Of a DNA stretch of 64,000 bases, positions 16,997 through 26,350 are shown in pieces (the stretch's first letter is position 1; every line of letters starts with the position of its first letter). Origin of the DNA: Flammeovirgaceae bacterium UBA7330. Lineage in GTDB: Bacteria > Bacteroidota > Bacteroidia > Cytophagales > Cyclobacteriaceae. The DNA lies in assembly GCA_002471275.1 (NCBI GenBank), contig DKPQ01000017.1, forward strand, positions 372,001-436,000. The letters are read 5' to 3'. Below the pieces are notes generated by a model. The model ran no database searches and had not been told where the DNA came from. It saw only the letters and a program-made list of their open reading frames with translations. The position numbers and the translations under genes are program-made.

Positions 16997-17365
16997 TTAC
17001 CAGAAGAAGTGGAAAGGGAATAGGATCAATGAGACAAGGTGTTTGACCGGAATGGCAAACACATAGTGAAGAAGTTGAGTGAGAAAGTTGTGAAAAGTAC
17101 TTTCATGTGTTTGCTGTATGATCAATAACTTTTGATGATCTGTCTTGACCAGCAACAAAGGAGCTGAGCGTTCGGCTTCAGTAAACTGAGCCGGAACCGT
17201 ATGGTTTAGGTAATCAAGCAGTGTGCCCGTTTGATAAAATTCCGTGTTGTTTGGGTGCAGTTGAGTGGTGGTTTGAGGACACGAAAAAGTCAACGCCATG
17301 GTGATGGCATACATGACCAGTAAACTGAAGGCACCGAATTTTCTTATGTGGTCTCTTTGGCTCAA
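16997..17365 (-). CDS. Hypothetical small protein with two hydrophobic segments
   Basis: 122 aa, not recognised. A hydrophobic helix at about 11-30 (FSLLVMYAITMALTF) and a second at the C-terminus (LHYVFAIPVKHLVSLILFPFHFFW) flank a polar middle. It lies just downstream of the antiporter gene (13 bp), on the same strand, and may be cotranscribed with it. Could be an accessory protein of the antiporter, but there is no direct evidence. Confidence 0.5.
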   Translation of the reverse strand: MSQRDHIRKFGAFSLLVMYAITMALTFSCPQTTTQLHPNNTEFYQTGTLLDYLNHTVPAQFTEAERSAPLLLVKTDHQKLLIIQQTHESTFHNFLTQLLHYVFAIPVKHLVSLILFPFHFFW

Positions 17366-17377
17366 AACAGACTTAAT

Positions 17378-18859
17378 TCAACTGATGGATGGAATTTCAT
17401 CTTTTCTTAGAATGCTATATACGTCATTGATTGCTGCAGGTTTGTCTGACAGCACAATTAGTTTGTCATTTTCTTCCAGAGCTGTAGAACCATTTGGAGT
17501 AAGGTAGACCTGATCCCTTTCGATCATTGCAATGATGGCATTTTTAGGGAAATCCAGATCAACAATTTTTTTACCAATGACCGGGGACCCTTTTCCGATA
17601 ATTATTTCATTCATTAGCGTTTTGGGATGTTCTGTCAGTAGCTCATCAGTCGGAGAAGGAGGCTTTACTTTCTCTGGTAAGCCAACATGCAACCATTTTG
17701 CGACAATAGATAGTGTAGTGCCTTGAATGAGCACAGAGCTGATTGATACAAAGAACACAATATTGAAGATGATATTTGCCTTATCAATGCCTGCTAACAG
17801 GGGATAGGTTGCAAATACAATCGGCACGGCACCTCTCAGTCCAACCCAGGAGATGTACCATCTACGTCTGTTTCTCATTTTAAATGGTATCAGCGAGATG
17901 AATACAGCGAGGGGTCTGGCCACCAGGATTAAAAAGAGGGAAATCAGTAATCCAATACCGATAAATGGCACAATCTGTGTTGGGAATACCAATAGTCCCA
18001 GGGTAAGGAAAAGGACAATTTGCATAAGCCAGGCCATCCCGTCAAACATCCGCATGATGGTCTTTTTGTGGATAAGGTTTTGATTACCCAGGTAGACCGA
18101 ACAGATGTAGATAGCCAGGAAACCATTTCCTCCGACACTATCTGTTGCGGAGAAGGTAATAAACATCAATGCGATGGTGAGTACCGGATATAAACCCTCA
18201 AAATCGAGCTTGATCCTATTGATTACGAATTTGCTGATCTTACCAAATAGAAAGCCGGCCACAGCACCTAAAGTCATCTGTTGTAAAAACAGCCAGACAA
18301 TGGACCAAACACTTTTTTCCGGAATCTGGACAAGGGAAAGAAAGGCAATCGTCAGTACATAAGCCATGGGGTCGTTACTACCACTTTCCAGCTCCAGCGT
18401 CGGACGCAGGTTTTTCTTCAGCGCAAGGTTTTTTCCTCTGAGAATGGAAAAGACTGCTGCTGCGTCAGTAGAGGAAACGATCGAGCCCAGTAATAAGCTT
18501 TCAAAAATGGTGAAATCAGTAATCCAATAAACGAAAAAACCCAAGCCTAGCGCGGTGAGCAATACGCCTAGTGTGGAGAGGGCCAACCCTTCCTTTAATA
18601 CGGGTTTTACCGCTGGCCAGCTGGTGTCCAAGCCCCCTGAAAACAGGATGAAATTCAGCGATACGATACCTATAAACTGAGCAACCTGGGGGTTATCGAA
18701 GTAAATCCCACCGATTCCATCAGATCCCGCCAGCATACCGATGGTTAAAAACAACAATAGGGTAGGAATACCAAACCTGTAGCTGGTCTTACCGGCAATG
18801 ATGCTGATAAATAGCAGGATTGATCCTATGAGGATAATATTTTCTATGGTTACATTCAT
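17378..18859 (-). CDS. K+/H+ (or Na+/H+) antiporter, CPA1 type with TrkA-C domain
   Basis: 493 aa: about twelve to thirteen transmembrane helices in residues 1-395, with the CPA1 signatures SGGLDTSWPAVKPVL, SSTDAAAVFSILRGK, LELESGSNDPMAYVL and WVGLRGAVPIVFATYPLL, then a RCK/TrkA C-terminal domain (about 400-485, IGKGSPVIGKKIVDLDFPKNAIIAMI). This is the layout of CvrA/NhaP2-type antiporters, which exchange K+ or Na+ for H+ across the inner membrane; the cytosolic domain binds a regulatory nucleotide. Typical family length. Confidence 0.9.
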   Translation of the reverse strand: MNVTIENIILIGSILLFISIIAGKTSYRFGIPTLLLFLTIGMLAGSDGIGGIYFDNPQVAQFIGIVSLNFILFSGGLDTSWPAVKPVLKEGLALSTLGVLLTALGLGFFVYWITDFTIFESLLLGSIVSSTDAAAVFSILRGKNLALKKNLRPTLELESGSNDPMAYVLTIAFLSLVQIPEKSVWSIVWLFLQQMTLGAVAGFLFGKISKFVINRIKLDFEGLYPVLTIALMFITFSATDSVGGNGFLAIYICSVYLGNQNLIHKKTIMRMFDGMAWLMQIVLFLTLGLLVFPTQIVPFIGIGLLISLFLILVARPLAVFISLIPFKMRNRRRWYISWVGLRGAVPIVFATYPLLAGIDKANIIFNIVFFVSISSVLIQGTTLSIVAKWLHVGLPEKVKPPSPTDELLTEHPKTLMNEIIIGKGSPVIGKKIVDLDFPKNAIIAMIERDQVYLTPNGSTALEENDKLIVLSDKPAAINDVYSILRKDEIPSIS

Positions 18860-18984
18860 TCAACTACTTCCTCAAAACGAAATTCAACATAGATATTTCG
18901 TTTTGCGCGCTAAGATAATAGCAATTGTTTAGGGCGAAGGGGAGGGATTGGAATCTGAGTCTATAAATAAAAGGACTTTGACTA

Positions 18985-19458
18985 CTATTCACCAATTTGT
19001 TTTCCAGAAAGTGTAAATGAAGTAGTAATACCCACACTAAATCCCCTTGGGAGGTTGAGTACCCCCATGATGGCTCTTGAGTGATTTCCTTTTTCTCCCA
19101 GCACATGGATAAAAAGGTCGGAGGCACCATTCACTATTTTAGGGGCTTCGTCCCACGTGTCTGAAGCTACATAATAGGCATCCAAGTGGTTTAAACCAAG
19201 GATATGTTCAAATCCTATTTTCTGATTGATCTGAGCAATGACATTGAGTGCACACAGCTGCATAGCTTGGGTTCCATCATCTGTAGTCAGATCCTTGCCC
19301 AGTACCCCCTGAAATCGAAATTCTTCATTATAGATGGGAAACTGTATGGCCACATAAGCGATGTTATCTCTTACATTCACTGACTGGTAGTTGCCTCCGG
19401 GAGTACTGACCTGAGGGAGTTCAAGATTCAATGCGTTTAGACTTTCGACTATGTTCAT
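18985..19458 (-). CDS. RidA-family (YjgF) protein
   Basis: 157 aa: GGNYQSVNVRDNIAYVAIQFP near the N-terminus, the trimer-core segment TDDGTQAMQLCALNVIAQINQKIG, and HSRAIMGVLNLPRGFSVGI containing the arginine that binds the carboxylate of enamine/imine substrates in true RidA. The family deaminates reactive enamines; divergent members have other roles. It lies 16 bp downstream of the sterol-desaturase-like gene in the same orientation, so the two form an operon. Confidence 0.85.
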   Translation of the reverse strand: MNIVESLNALNLELPQVSTPGGNYQSVNVRDNIAYVAIQFPIYNEEFRFQGVLGKDLTTDDGTQAMQLCALNVIAQINQKIGFEHILGLNHLDAYYVASDTWDEAPKIVNGASDLFIHVLGEKGNHSRAIMGVLNLPRGFSVGITTSFTLSGKQIGE

Positions 19459-19474
19459 GTTGGTTTTAACAACG

Positions 19475-20716
19475 TTATACCACTTTCAACTCCTCCAACT
19501 GATCTTTTTTGATGTAAAAGGAAAGATAGATGATGCTGATACCTGTTAGTAACGCTGTTAGAATAGTTGTCCAGCCCGTCCAGGGTGCAATTCCAGAATT
19601 GTTGAAGATGATGACCAGCGATACAGCCATAAATAAAAGCCGAATTACTTCCAGGGTAAGTGCCCATTTTTTACCCTGAAGCAAGCCACCCCAGGCAATG
19701 ATCATCATAAAGAGACCGAAAGACATCGTGATCCTGTCCACTGCCGAAAGGGGTAATGCCATATTGATCGTAACCATCATAAATGCCATGCCCAATGCCA
19801 CCTGAAAGATGATGTAGGGGCTGATATTTTTAAACTGTTTACTATGATATTTGACTTGTTCTTTCCGGGTGTACCCAAGGCGTTTTCCCTTATTGGACTC
19901 CAATCCACGGGGTCGCCAACCGAGTGGCATAAACCAGAGGCGGATCTTATCCCACCAATATGGAGCAGCTACTGCATCATCCCACAACTGTTTCCAATAC
20001 TGGAAGTTGACAAAAATGGGATCCCAGCTGCGGGGAGGGTGGGTGACCCCGTAGCAAACTTCCTCTTTCTCTGGTTCAAAGGTGCCAAACATCTTGTCCC
20101 AGATAATCAGGAATTCGCTATAGTTTTTGTCCAGATATTGTGGATTTACTCCGTGATGCACACGGTGATGGGAGGGAGTGACGAAGTATTTCTCGAACCA
20201 GCCCAGATTTTTTATGACCTGGGTGTGATGCCAGTAGGCCAGTAAAAGGTGTACTGCAGCCACAGCGTAGATCATTTCAGGCGAATATCCAAGGAGCACT
20301 AATACCCAGTCAAAGAATAAAAACTGGAACAGGCGTTGTGTAAAGCTGGCCCGGATACCCACAGATAGGTTTAGCTCCTCAGAGGAATGGTGAGGCATAT
20401 GAGCAGCCCAGAAGATATTAATTGTATGTCCCAGGCGATGAAACCAATAGAAGATAAAATCCTGAAGAAGTAAGAGGATCAATAGACTGTACCAGGTGGC
20501 AGGAATTTGCCAGGGAGCAAATTGATATAACCATCCGTACCACTTGTATACAAGGAATGCTACGGCCAGGTTCACGCACTGGTTGCCGATCCCTGTCGCA
20601 AGGTTTGTGACTGTATCCTGGAAATTGTACAGACCATTTTTTGTTTTAACACTGTAAATGATCTCTGCAATAAGAAGAACCAGCACAATGGGGGCTATAA
20701 ATGTATACACATTCAT
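19475..20716 (-). CDS. Sterol desaturase / fatty acid hydroxylase family protein
   Basis: 413 aa. The di-iron histidine motifs of the family are all visible: FYWFHRLGHTINIFWAAHMPHHSSEELNLS at about 88-118 and SHHRVHHGVNPQYLDKNYSEF at about 180-200. The protein has several membrane helices and a long C-terminal membrane region from about 300. Family members hydroxylate or desaturate sterols, fatty acids or hopanoid/ceramide-type lipids with O2. Substrate unknown. Upstream partner of a RidA gene. Confidence 0.85.
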   Translation of the reverse strand: MNVYTFIAPIVLVLLIAEIIYSVKTKNGLYNFQDTVTNLATGIGNQCVNLAVAFLVYKWYGWLYQFAPWQIPATWYSLLILLLLQDFIFYWFHRLGHTINIFWAAHMPHHSSEELNLSVGIRASFTQRLFQFLFFDWVLVLLGYSPEMIYAVAAVHLLLAYWHHTQVIKNLGWFEKYFVTPSHHRVHHGVNPQYLDKNYSEFLIIWDKMFGTFEPEKEEVCYGVTHPPRSWDPIFVNFQYWKQLWDDAVAAPYWWDKIRLWFMPLGWRPRGLESNKGKRLGYTRKEQVKYHSKQFKNISPYIIFQVALGMAFMMVTINMALPLSAVDRITMSFGLFMMIIAWGGLLQGKKWALTLEVIRLLFMAVSLVIIFNNSGIAPWTGWTTILTALLTGISIIYLSFYIKKDQLEELKVV

Positions 20717-20894
20717 ATTGCAGCAATTCTTCGTATGTATTTAACGAATTGAGTGGCATTTCCGTTCTGGGGTGATAAAAATAAATTACATAAAACCCCT
20801 TTACCCGGGAAGAATTTGTTCACGCTGATGAGGTTGATTTTCACCAACCGGACTGCTATTTTTATAGAAGACTAAATACTTGGCATAAAACCTA

Positions 20895-21989
20895 ATGAAG
20901 ATGAAAAATCATAAACTGCTACTCCTTGTCATCCCCTTACTCTTTTTAATAGTTTTCGGATGTTCTCAGAAACCTGAATCAAACGAACCAAAAAGATTAA
21001 GTGAAGTTTATCAGGATTACTTTCCAATCGGAGTGGCTGTATCCCCGAGAGCATTGAAAGGTGATGAAGCACCACTTATCAGGTCGCAATTCGCAAGTAT
21101 GACACCCGAGAATGTGATGAAAATGGGACCTATCCATCCAGAGGAAGACCGATATAATTGGGGACCTGCTGACGAAATAGTGGAATTTGCCAGGGCAAAC
21201 AACATGTTGTTGCGTGGTCACACCTTGTGCTGGCACAATCAAACGCCAGACTGGTTGTTTCAACCGGATTCCACCCTGACAAAGGAGGAGCTGTTGTCCA
21301 GACTCGAAGCTCACATCACAGCAGTGGTTTCACGCTACAAGGATGATATTTATGCATGGGATGTGGTGAATGAAGTTATCTCAAGTAAACCAGAGGAGTT
21401 TTACAGGGAGTCTATTTGGTACAGGATATGTGGCAAGGATTTCATTCCAAAGGCTTTTGAATATGCCCGAAATGCTGATCCTGATGTGGAGTTGTATTAC
21501 AACGATTATGATGTGATCAATCCTGTAAAACGAGAAAGAATATATCAGATGGTCCGTGAATTGATGGATGCCAGGGTACCTATTGATGGAGTAGGGATTC
21601 AGGGGCACTGGTCCGTTTATGAACCTACCGAGGATCAACTGAGAGCTACAATCAGTGCTTTTACTGACCTGGGACTGAAAATACAAATCACAGAACTGGA
21701 TGCATCGATTTATGAAAAGGAACATTCAGCCAGACACCCTTTACCCACAGATTCTGATGTGTTTACAGATGAGCTAAAGAAGAAGCAAGCGGATCAGTAT
21801 GAGATGATATTTCGGGTATTGAGAGACTACAAAGAGCATATCACCGGTGTCACATTCTGGAATATTTCTGACCGTCACAGTTGGCTCGATAATTTTCCGG
21901 TGAAGGGTCGGAAAGATTACCCATTGTTATTTGATGAGGAGTTTCAACCCAAAGAGTCATTCTTCAGGGTCGTCAATTTTGATAAATGA
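20895..21989 (+). CDS. Endo-1,4-beta-xylanase, GH10, lipoprotein
   Basis: 364 aa. Lipobox VFGC with the lipidated cysteine at residue 23. The rest is one GH10 TIM barrel: RGHTLCWHNQTPDW at 107-120, WDVVNEV with the acid/base glutamate at 160, YNDYDV at 202-207, and IQITELD with the nucleophile at 267. It cleaves the xylan backbone with retention. As a lipoprotein it is held at the outer membrane. It stands alone, without SusC/D partners nearby, so it is not part of an obvious polysaccharide utilisation locus in this window. Confidence 0.95.
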   Translation: MKMKNHKLLLLVIPLLFLIVFGCSQKPESNEPKRLSEVYQDYFPIGVAVSPRALKGDEAPLIRSQFASMTPENVMKMGPIHPEEDRYNWGPADEIVEFARANNMLLRGHTLCWHNQTPDWLFQPDSTLTKEELLSRLEAHITAVVSRYKDDIYAWDVVNEVISSKPEEFYRESIWYRICGKDFIPKAFEYARNADPDVELYYNDYDVINPVKRERIYQMVRELMDARVPIDGVGIQGHWSVYEPTEDQLRATISAFTDLGLKIQITELDASIYEKEHSARHPLPTDSDVFTDELKKKQADQYEMIFRVLRDYKEHITGVTFWNISDRHSWLDNFPVKGRKDYPLLFDEEFQPKESFFRVVNFDK

Positions 21990-22066
21990 GTGCGGAAAAG
22001 AACTATTTCAGTATGATTTAGAGTTCTACATTTACGATTGAAGAATTCAAGTAAAACCACTGTATC

Positions 22067-22360
22067 ATGTACACCCAGTTCACACCGGTAGATCCTGATT
22101 TTTATGATATAGTCAATGACTATCAGCATCAGCTGTTGGTTGTTCACTATTTCAACCCACATGGAGAAGTAGATACGGTTCGAAGCGAGCTTGTCAGGCT
22201 TACAAAATCAGGCAAAGAAGGCGATTTCGTGGTTCTAAAAAGTAATGATAAAGTGCGGCTCGACAGAATCATCACCATACATGGCAGACCTGGTCCTGCT
22301 TATGATGAGTACGATAGCTATGCAAACCAATGCCTGGATTGTATGGGAGGGATGGACTAA
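22067..22360 (+). CDS. Possible Rof-like (Rho-binding antiterminator) small protein
   Basis: 97 aa. The central region is an Sm-like barrel pattern: FYDIVNDYQHQLLVVHYFNPHGEV, then SELVRLTKSGKEGDFVVLKSNDKVRLDRIITIHG, ending with a Cys-rich tail (QCLDCMGGMD). The VRLDRI...I segment resembles Rof proteins of Bacteroidota, which bind and inhibit Rho. Assignment is by motif memory only and moderately sure; an unrelated small beta-barrel protein is possible. Confidence 0.5.
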   Translation: MYTQFTPVDPDFYDIVNDYQHQLLVVHYFNPHGEVDTVRSELVRLTKSGKEGDFVVLKSNDKVRLDRIITIHGRPGPAYDEYDSYANQCLDCMGGMD

Positions 22361-22443
22361 TTGAGGGTAAATACCGGAGTTCAGATACATAAACCTCCGG
22401 ATTTGTAATTTTCATCCCGGGAATTCAAGCACATTCGACTTTT

Positions 22444-23484
22444 TTACCCTGCCACATAATATTTCTTCCTTAACCAAAAGGCCACCCTGACCAGCAGGAT
22501 TAAAGCCGGCACTTCCACCAGGGGTCCGATCACACCTGCAAAGGCCTGACCTGAGTTGAGGCCAAATACGGCAATGGCTACAGCAATGGCTAGCTCGAAA
22601 TTGTTACCCGCCGCGGTAAAGGCAATGGAAGCGTTTTTTTCGTAATCAGCACCTGTGGCTTTACTCACAAAAAAGCCAATCAAAAACATCAGGGTGAAGT
22701 AGATGAGCAGGGGTACTGCAATTCTCAGGACATCAAAGGGGATCTGGACAATCAGTTCTCCTTTGAGGGAAAACATGACAACGATCGTGAAAAGCAGCGC
22801 AATCAATGTCATGGGAGAAATGGCCGGGATAAACTGCTTGTTGTACCAGTTCTCTCCTTTCCATTTGGTTAGGAACACCCTGCTCAGGAGTCCGGCCAGA
22901 AAAGGAATGCCCAAATAGATGGCCACGCTTTCAGCTATGGTAGCGATACTTATATCCACAACAGCTCCCTGGAAACCAAATAGTGGAGGTAATTTGGTAA
23001 TAAAAAGCCAGGCATAAAAGCTGTATCCAAACACCTGGAAGATGCTGTTTAGAGCCACAAGACCTGCACCGTATTCGCTGCTGCCTTCTGCCAGATCGTT
23101 CCACACCAGAACCATGGCAATGCATCGGGCCAGGCCAATAAGAATCAGCCCCACCATGTATTCCGGATAGTCTTGCAGGAAGATCATGGCGAGAATAAAC
23201 ATCAAAATGGGGCCAATGATCCAGTTTAGCAAAAGGGAAATGGATAGCACCTTGATATTGCTAAAGACTTTGGGCAATAACTTATAGTTCACCTTAGCCA
23301 GGGGAGGATACATCATCAGAATGAGGCCGATGGCAATTGGGATGTTGGTACTTCCGCTGCTAAAGGAATTGATAAAACCAGAGCTGGATGGGAAAAAATA
23401 ACCAACACCCACGCCAAGTGCCATAGCAATGAAAATCCACAGGGTGAGGTATTGATCTAAGAAGCTTAGTTTTTTGTTTGACAC
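22444..23484 (-). CDS. acr3: ACR3-family arsenite efflux permease
   Basis: 346 aa, ten predicted membrane helices, typical length. The essential cysteine of the family is at residue 121 in GLARCIAMVLVWNDLAEGS, followed by GAGLVALNSIFQVFGYSFYAWL. Later, AFTAAGNNFELAIAVAIAVFG carries the conserved Glu. It exports As(III) across the inner membrane using the proton gradient. Last gene of the arsenic cluster, 48 bp after the arsC-type gene. Confidence 0.95.
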   Translation of the reverse strand: MSNKKLSFLDQYLTLWIFIAMALGVGVGYFFPSSSGFINSFSSGSTNIPIAIGLILMMYPPLAKVNYKLLPKVFSNIKVLSISLLLNWIIGPILMFILAMIFLQDYPEYMVGLILIGLARCIAMVLVWNDLAEGSSEYGAGLVALNSIFQVFGYSFYAWLFITKLPPLFGFQGAVVDISIATIAESVAIYLGIPFLAGLLSRVFLTKWKGENWYNKQFIPAISPMTLIALLFTIVVMFSLKGELIVQIPFDVLRIAVPLLIYFTLMFLIGFFVSKATGADYEKNASIAFTAAGNNFELAIAVAIAVFGLNSGQAFAGVIGPLVEVPALILLVRVAFWLRKKYYVAG

Positions 23485-23532
23485 GGTATAATTCGTTTTT
23501 GATTTAAAGAAATTGATAACATCACAGGTTGG

Positions 23533-24159
23533 CTATTGCCGGATTTTTGAAAATACATAAAGCATTTCAGCTGCGATTTGCATCGAGCGTTCATCGTATT
23601 TTTTAGCTTCCTCTGGTGTGTCATCAAAGGCCTTGGGATCTTCGTAAAGCACAGGAATTCTTTTCTCTGCACCGGGAATAAATGGACAGTTTTCATCTGC
23701 ATGAGAGCAGGTCATCACTGCTGCGAAATGATCCGATTTATTCACAGGATCGTCGAACAACTTGGAAAAAAGACTGATACCTTCATGTGTATCTGAATGA
23801 AAGACAGTGTAATCAGGGTTGGTATCGCCTTTCGAGGTTACTTTAAACCCGCTTCTTTTGACAGATGCTACGGCACGCTCATTAAATGCGGTTACCTCCA
23901 CACCCCCTGAAAACGATTTGACCGGGATGCCATAATAGTCTGCCGCTGTCTGCGCCCAGATCTGTGAGAACTGGCTTCTGCGTGAGTTGTGAGTACAGAT
24001 GAAATTCAAATTCACATCTGCTTTCTGATCCAGTTTTCCCTGAATATATACAATCAAAGGTGCCAGGATCTGCTTGCGGTCCTCAGCGATGTCCTGATTT
24101 TTTGCTGTTTCAATGGTTTTTTCCAAAGCAGGTAACATGGTAGTCTTTTGAATTTGCAT
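23533..24159 (-). CDS. arsC: ArsC-type low-molecular-weight phosphatase (arsenate reductase)
   Basis: 208 aa. The P-loop CTHNSRR starts at C55, the catalytic cysteine of LMW-PTP-type arsenate reductases. VMTCSHADENCPF supplies candidate relay cysteines and YEDPKAFDDTPEEA the catalytic aspartate region. It is longer than classic ArsC (about 130 aa) by an N-terminal extension of about 45 residues, as usual in Bacteroidota. It reduces As(V) to As(III) in the cytoplasm for export by ACR3. An ArsR box (24188-24203) lies just upstream. Confidence 0.88.
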   Translation of the reverse strand: MQIQKTTMLPALEKTIETAKNQDIAEDRKQILAPLIVYIQGKLDQKADVNLNFICTHNSRRSQFSQIWAQTAADYYGIPVKSFSGGVEVTAFNERAVASVKRSGFKVTSKGDTNPDYTVFHSDTHEGISLFSKLFDDPVNKSDHFAAVMTCSHADENCPFIPGAEKRIPVLYEDPKAFDDTPEEAKKYDERSMQIAAEMLYVFSKIRQ

Positions 24160-24187
24160 ATTTTCTGAATGTGTAATTTCTTATGTT

Positions 24188-24203
24188 ATTGCAATATTAC
24201 GAT
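24188..24203. promoter_or_regulatory. ArsR box upstream of arsC
   Basis: ATTGCAATATTACGAT (plus strand), a near-copy of the two perfect boxes at 24566 and 26351. On the minus strand it contains TAATATTG, a -7-like element, so a bound regulator would cover the promoter. Confidence 0.75.
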
Positions 24204-24221
24204 ATATAAGTGTAAATTTTT

Positions 24222-24557
24222 TTAGCAGCAATCATCCGGGTTAGCGGACTTAAATTGATCGAATATCGAATTGAATTGCGTTTTAATCTCATTCCATCTT
24301 TTAGGGTTGATGCAGTAACTGATTCTTGACCCTTCTATGGTACCCTGGATGATCCCAATGTCTTTGAGCTCTCTCAGGTGTTGACTGATGGTCGCCTGAG
24401 CCAACCCCAGCTCGTTGACCAGGTCCCCATTGATGCAGGCGTTGGTTTTGAGCAAGTATTGAATGATCGCTATACGAGCCGGATGCGCAAAAGCCTTAGC
24501 CGCAACAGCTAAATCATTCTGTGATACTGAAAAAAGGTCTGTTTTAGTTACTCCCAT
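24222..24557 (-). CDS. arsR: ArsR arsenic-responsive repressor
   Basis: 111 aa from the ATG at 24557; a TTG at 24572 would start inside the operator and is rejected. Winged HTH: AFAHPARIAIIQYLLKTNACINGDLVNELGLAQATISQHLRELKDIGII, then a wing with EGSRISYCI. Cysteines in NACING and the terminal DDCC are candidates for the As(III) site, a pattern known in Bacteroidota ArsR proteins. It would dissociate from the three ATCGYAATATTRCGAT boxes when arsenite binds. Confidence 0.92.
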   Translation of the reverse strand: MGVTKTDLFSVSQNDLAVAAKAFAHPARIAIIQYLLKTNACINGDLVNELGLAQATISQHLRELKDIGIIQGTIEGSRISYCINPKRWNEIKTQFNSIFDQFKSANPDDCC

Positions 24558-24565
24558 GGTTTGAG

Positions 24566-24581
24566 ATCGCAATATTACGAT
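24566..24581. promoter_or_regulatory. ArsR box upstream of arsR
   Basis: ATCGCAATATTACGAT, an imperfect dyad (ATCG/CGAT arms around AATATT), 9 bp before the arsR start. The flanking bases (AGTAACG and AACCAATAATGG to the right) are similar to those at the arsM box. Confidence 0.8.
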
Positions 24582-24650
24582 TTAGTAACGCGAAAAAACC
24601 AATAATGGTTTGCTTTTTTTTGAATATCAATCCGGTTGACAAGTAAGTCG

Positions 24651-25376
24651 TCATTTTGCTGCCATTAGATTGTCTGCAAATTCATCGGGAAAATTACTTT
24701 CCTTTACAGCCTGAGCAGCCCGCTCAATATCATAATCAGCCCTTCTGAATTCAACTTTTAGCGTGCTTTGATCATGCCTGGAAATGTTATCATCCACTGT
24801 GATGAGTACATAGCAAATCCTTGGATCCCCATCTTTGGGCTTACCTACAGAACCTATATTGATGACATGTTTGTATCCGGAAGCACCAGATAATACCCGA
24901 TGATAGGGGATATGTGTATGTCCACATAATATGACATCAGCCTGATGCGATCTCATCCACCCCTGTATTTCATCTTCCGGGTAGTCTTCCACCAAATAAT
25001 CATTGATAGATTTTGGACTCCCATGAACCAGTAACATTTTAAATGCATGGTCAGCCAAACCGAAACTTAAGGTGAGGTGCCTGGGCAAACTGATCAGATA
25101 ATCTCTGTTTTCAGGGGTAACTATGTCCCTGGTAATGCGTCTGTTTGGTTTGTCATTTGTGGAAACAGGTAGTAGGAGAGACTCATCATGATTTCCCATG
25201 ATGGTAGGAATATGCCGTCTGCGTATTTCTTCCACCACCTCATTGGCCCACACATTATAGCCAACCAGATCGCCCAGACAATACAGGGCATCTGGTTTAA
25301 TCTTTTCTATGTCCTGAAAAATGGCCTTCAACGCCGGCAAATTGGCATGTATATCAGAGAAAAAAGCGATTTTCAT
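24651..25376 (-). CDS. Metallophosphoesterase in the ars cluster
   Basis: 241 aa calcineurin-like (YfcE/MPP-type) phosphoesterase. All metal motifs are visible: FFSDIHANLPAL at 5-16, LGDLVGYN near 38, MGNHDESL near 61, CGHTHIPYH near 150, and NIGSVGKPKDGDPR near 172. Family members hydrolyse phosphodiesters. It sits 18 bp downstream of arsM and upstream of arsR, so it is likely induced by arsenic. Metallophosphatases occur in other bacterial ars clusters, but their role is not settled. Confidence 0.9.
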   Translation of the reverse strand: MKIAFFSDIHANLPALKAIFQDIEKIKPDALYCLGDLVGYNVWANEVVEEIRRRHIPTIMGNHDESLLLPVSTNDKPNRRITRDIVTPENRDYLISLPRHLTLSFGLADHAFKMLLVHGSPKSINDYLVEDYPEDEIQGWMRSHQADVILCGHTHIPYHRVLSGASGYKHVINIGSVGKPKDGDPRICYVLITVDDNISRHDQSTLKVEFRRADYDIERAAQAVKESNFPDEFADNLMAAK

Positions 25377-25394
25377 TGATGCTAAACGTAAGAA

Positions 25395-26285
25395 TTAACA
25401 GCATCCTGATCCTGGTGCACAACAAGCATCCTGATTTTGGATATCAGCCAGTTTGACTTTTGGTTTTTCAGTTTTGGCTCCTGCCTTTTCTGCATATACC
25501 GTGATACTGAAAATACCTGTTCCACCATTGTTGAACTCAGCTGTGTCCTGGTCAGACAGATATTTACTCAAAATGTCATCCGGAATGCTGATAGGCTTCT
25601 CTTTTTGCAACGTGATGTTTTGAAAGCCAGCGTCCTTGATGAATTGCAGGTACTCCTCTTTCTGGATGGCACCCGCTACACATCCGGCATACATTTCGGC
25701 ATCTTCACGTAGTGCTTCGGGCAATTCCCCAACCATCACGATGTCTGAAATGCTAAAATGGCCACCTGGTTTTAAGACCCTGAAGATCTCCCCAATGACC
25801 TTTTGCTTGTCCGGAACCAGATTGAGGACACAATTGCTTACGATTACATCTGCCACGTTATCATTGACTGGCATATCGTCGATGTCTCCTTCACGGAACT
25901 CCACGTTATTGTACCCCAGCTTCTCAGCATTTTTGCGTGCTTTTTGGATCATGGCAGGTGTGAAGTCTATTCCAATGACCTTACCCTCAACTCCCGTTTC
26001 ATGGCGAGCTACAAAGCAGTCGTTTCCTGCTCCGGAACCCAAATCGATCACCGTGTCACCCTTTTGGATTTGTGCAAATTGAGTAGGCAGACCACAACCC
26101 AGGCCCAGATCAGCATCTTCTACATATCCTTCTGTTCCGACGTAGTCATCCATCATGATGTTGTATACTTTGTTGGAAGGGGTAGTAGCTCCACAGCATG
26201 AGGCTGCATTCTCGGCTTTTCCTTGTTCGGCTATTCGGGCATATCGCTCTTTCACCACATTCTTTAAATCTTGTTCGGTACCCAT
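25395..26285 (-). CDS. arsM: Arsenite S-adenosylmethionine methyltransferase
   Basis: 296 aa. Class I SAM fold: VIDLGSGAGNDCFVARHE at 79-96 and GIDFTP near 105. The three conserved As(III)-binding cysteines are visible at 64 (GLGCG), 152 (SNCVLN) and 202 (AGCVAGA). Extra cysteine pairs lie at 30-31 (SCCG) and at the C-terminus (DACCAPGSGCC). It methylates As(III) to volatile or less-held methylarsenicals. First gene of the cluster, with an ArsR box at 26351-26366. Confidence 0.95.
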   Translation of the reverse strand: MGTEQDLKNVVKERYARIAEQGKAENAASCCGATTPSNKVYNIMMDDYVGTEGYVEDADLGLGCGLPTQFAQIQKGDTVIDLGSGAGNDCFVARHETGVEGKVIGIDFTPAMIQKARKNAEKLGYNNVEFREGDIDDMPVNDNVADVIVSNCVLNLVPDKQKVIGEIFRVLKPGGHFSISDIVMVGELPEALREDAEMYAGCVAGAIQKEEYLQFIKDAGFQNITLQKEKPISIPDDILSKYLSDQDTAEFNNGGTGIFSITVYAEKAGAKTEKPKVKLADIQNQDACCAPGSGCC

Positions 26286-26350
26286 ATTTATAAGTTTTTA
26301 TTTGATCACCACCAGGCGAGATTGCACTAGTATCTGTATCCGATAATGAT

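Noticed and set aside
24558..24572. Upstream TTG start for arsR
   Set aside because: It would be inside the ArsR box 24566-24581; the ATG at 24557 is better.
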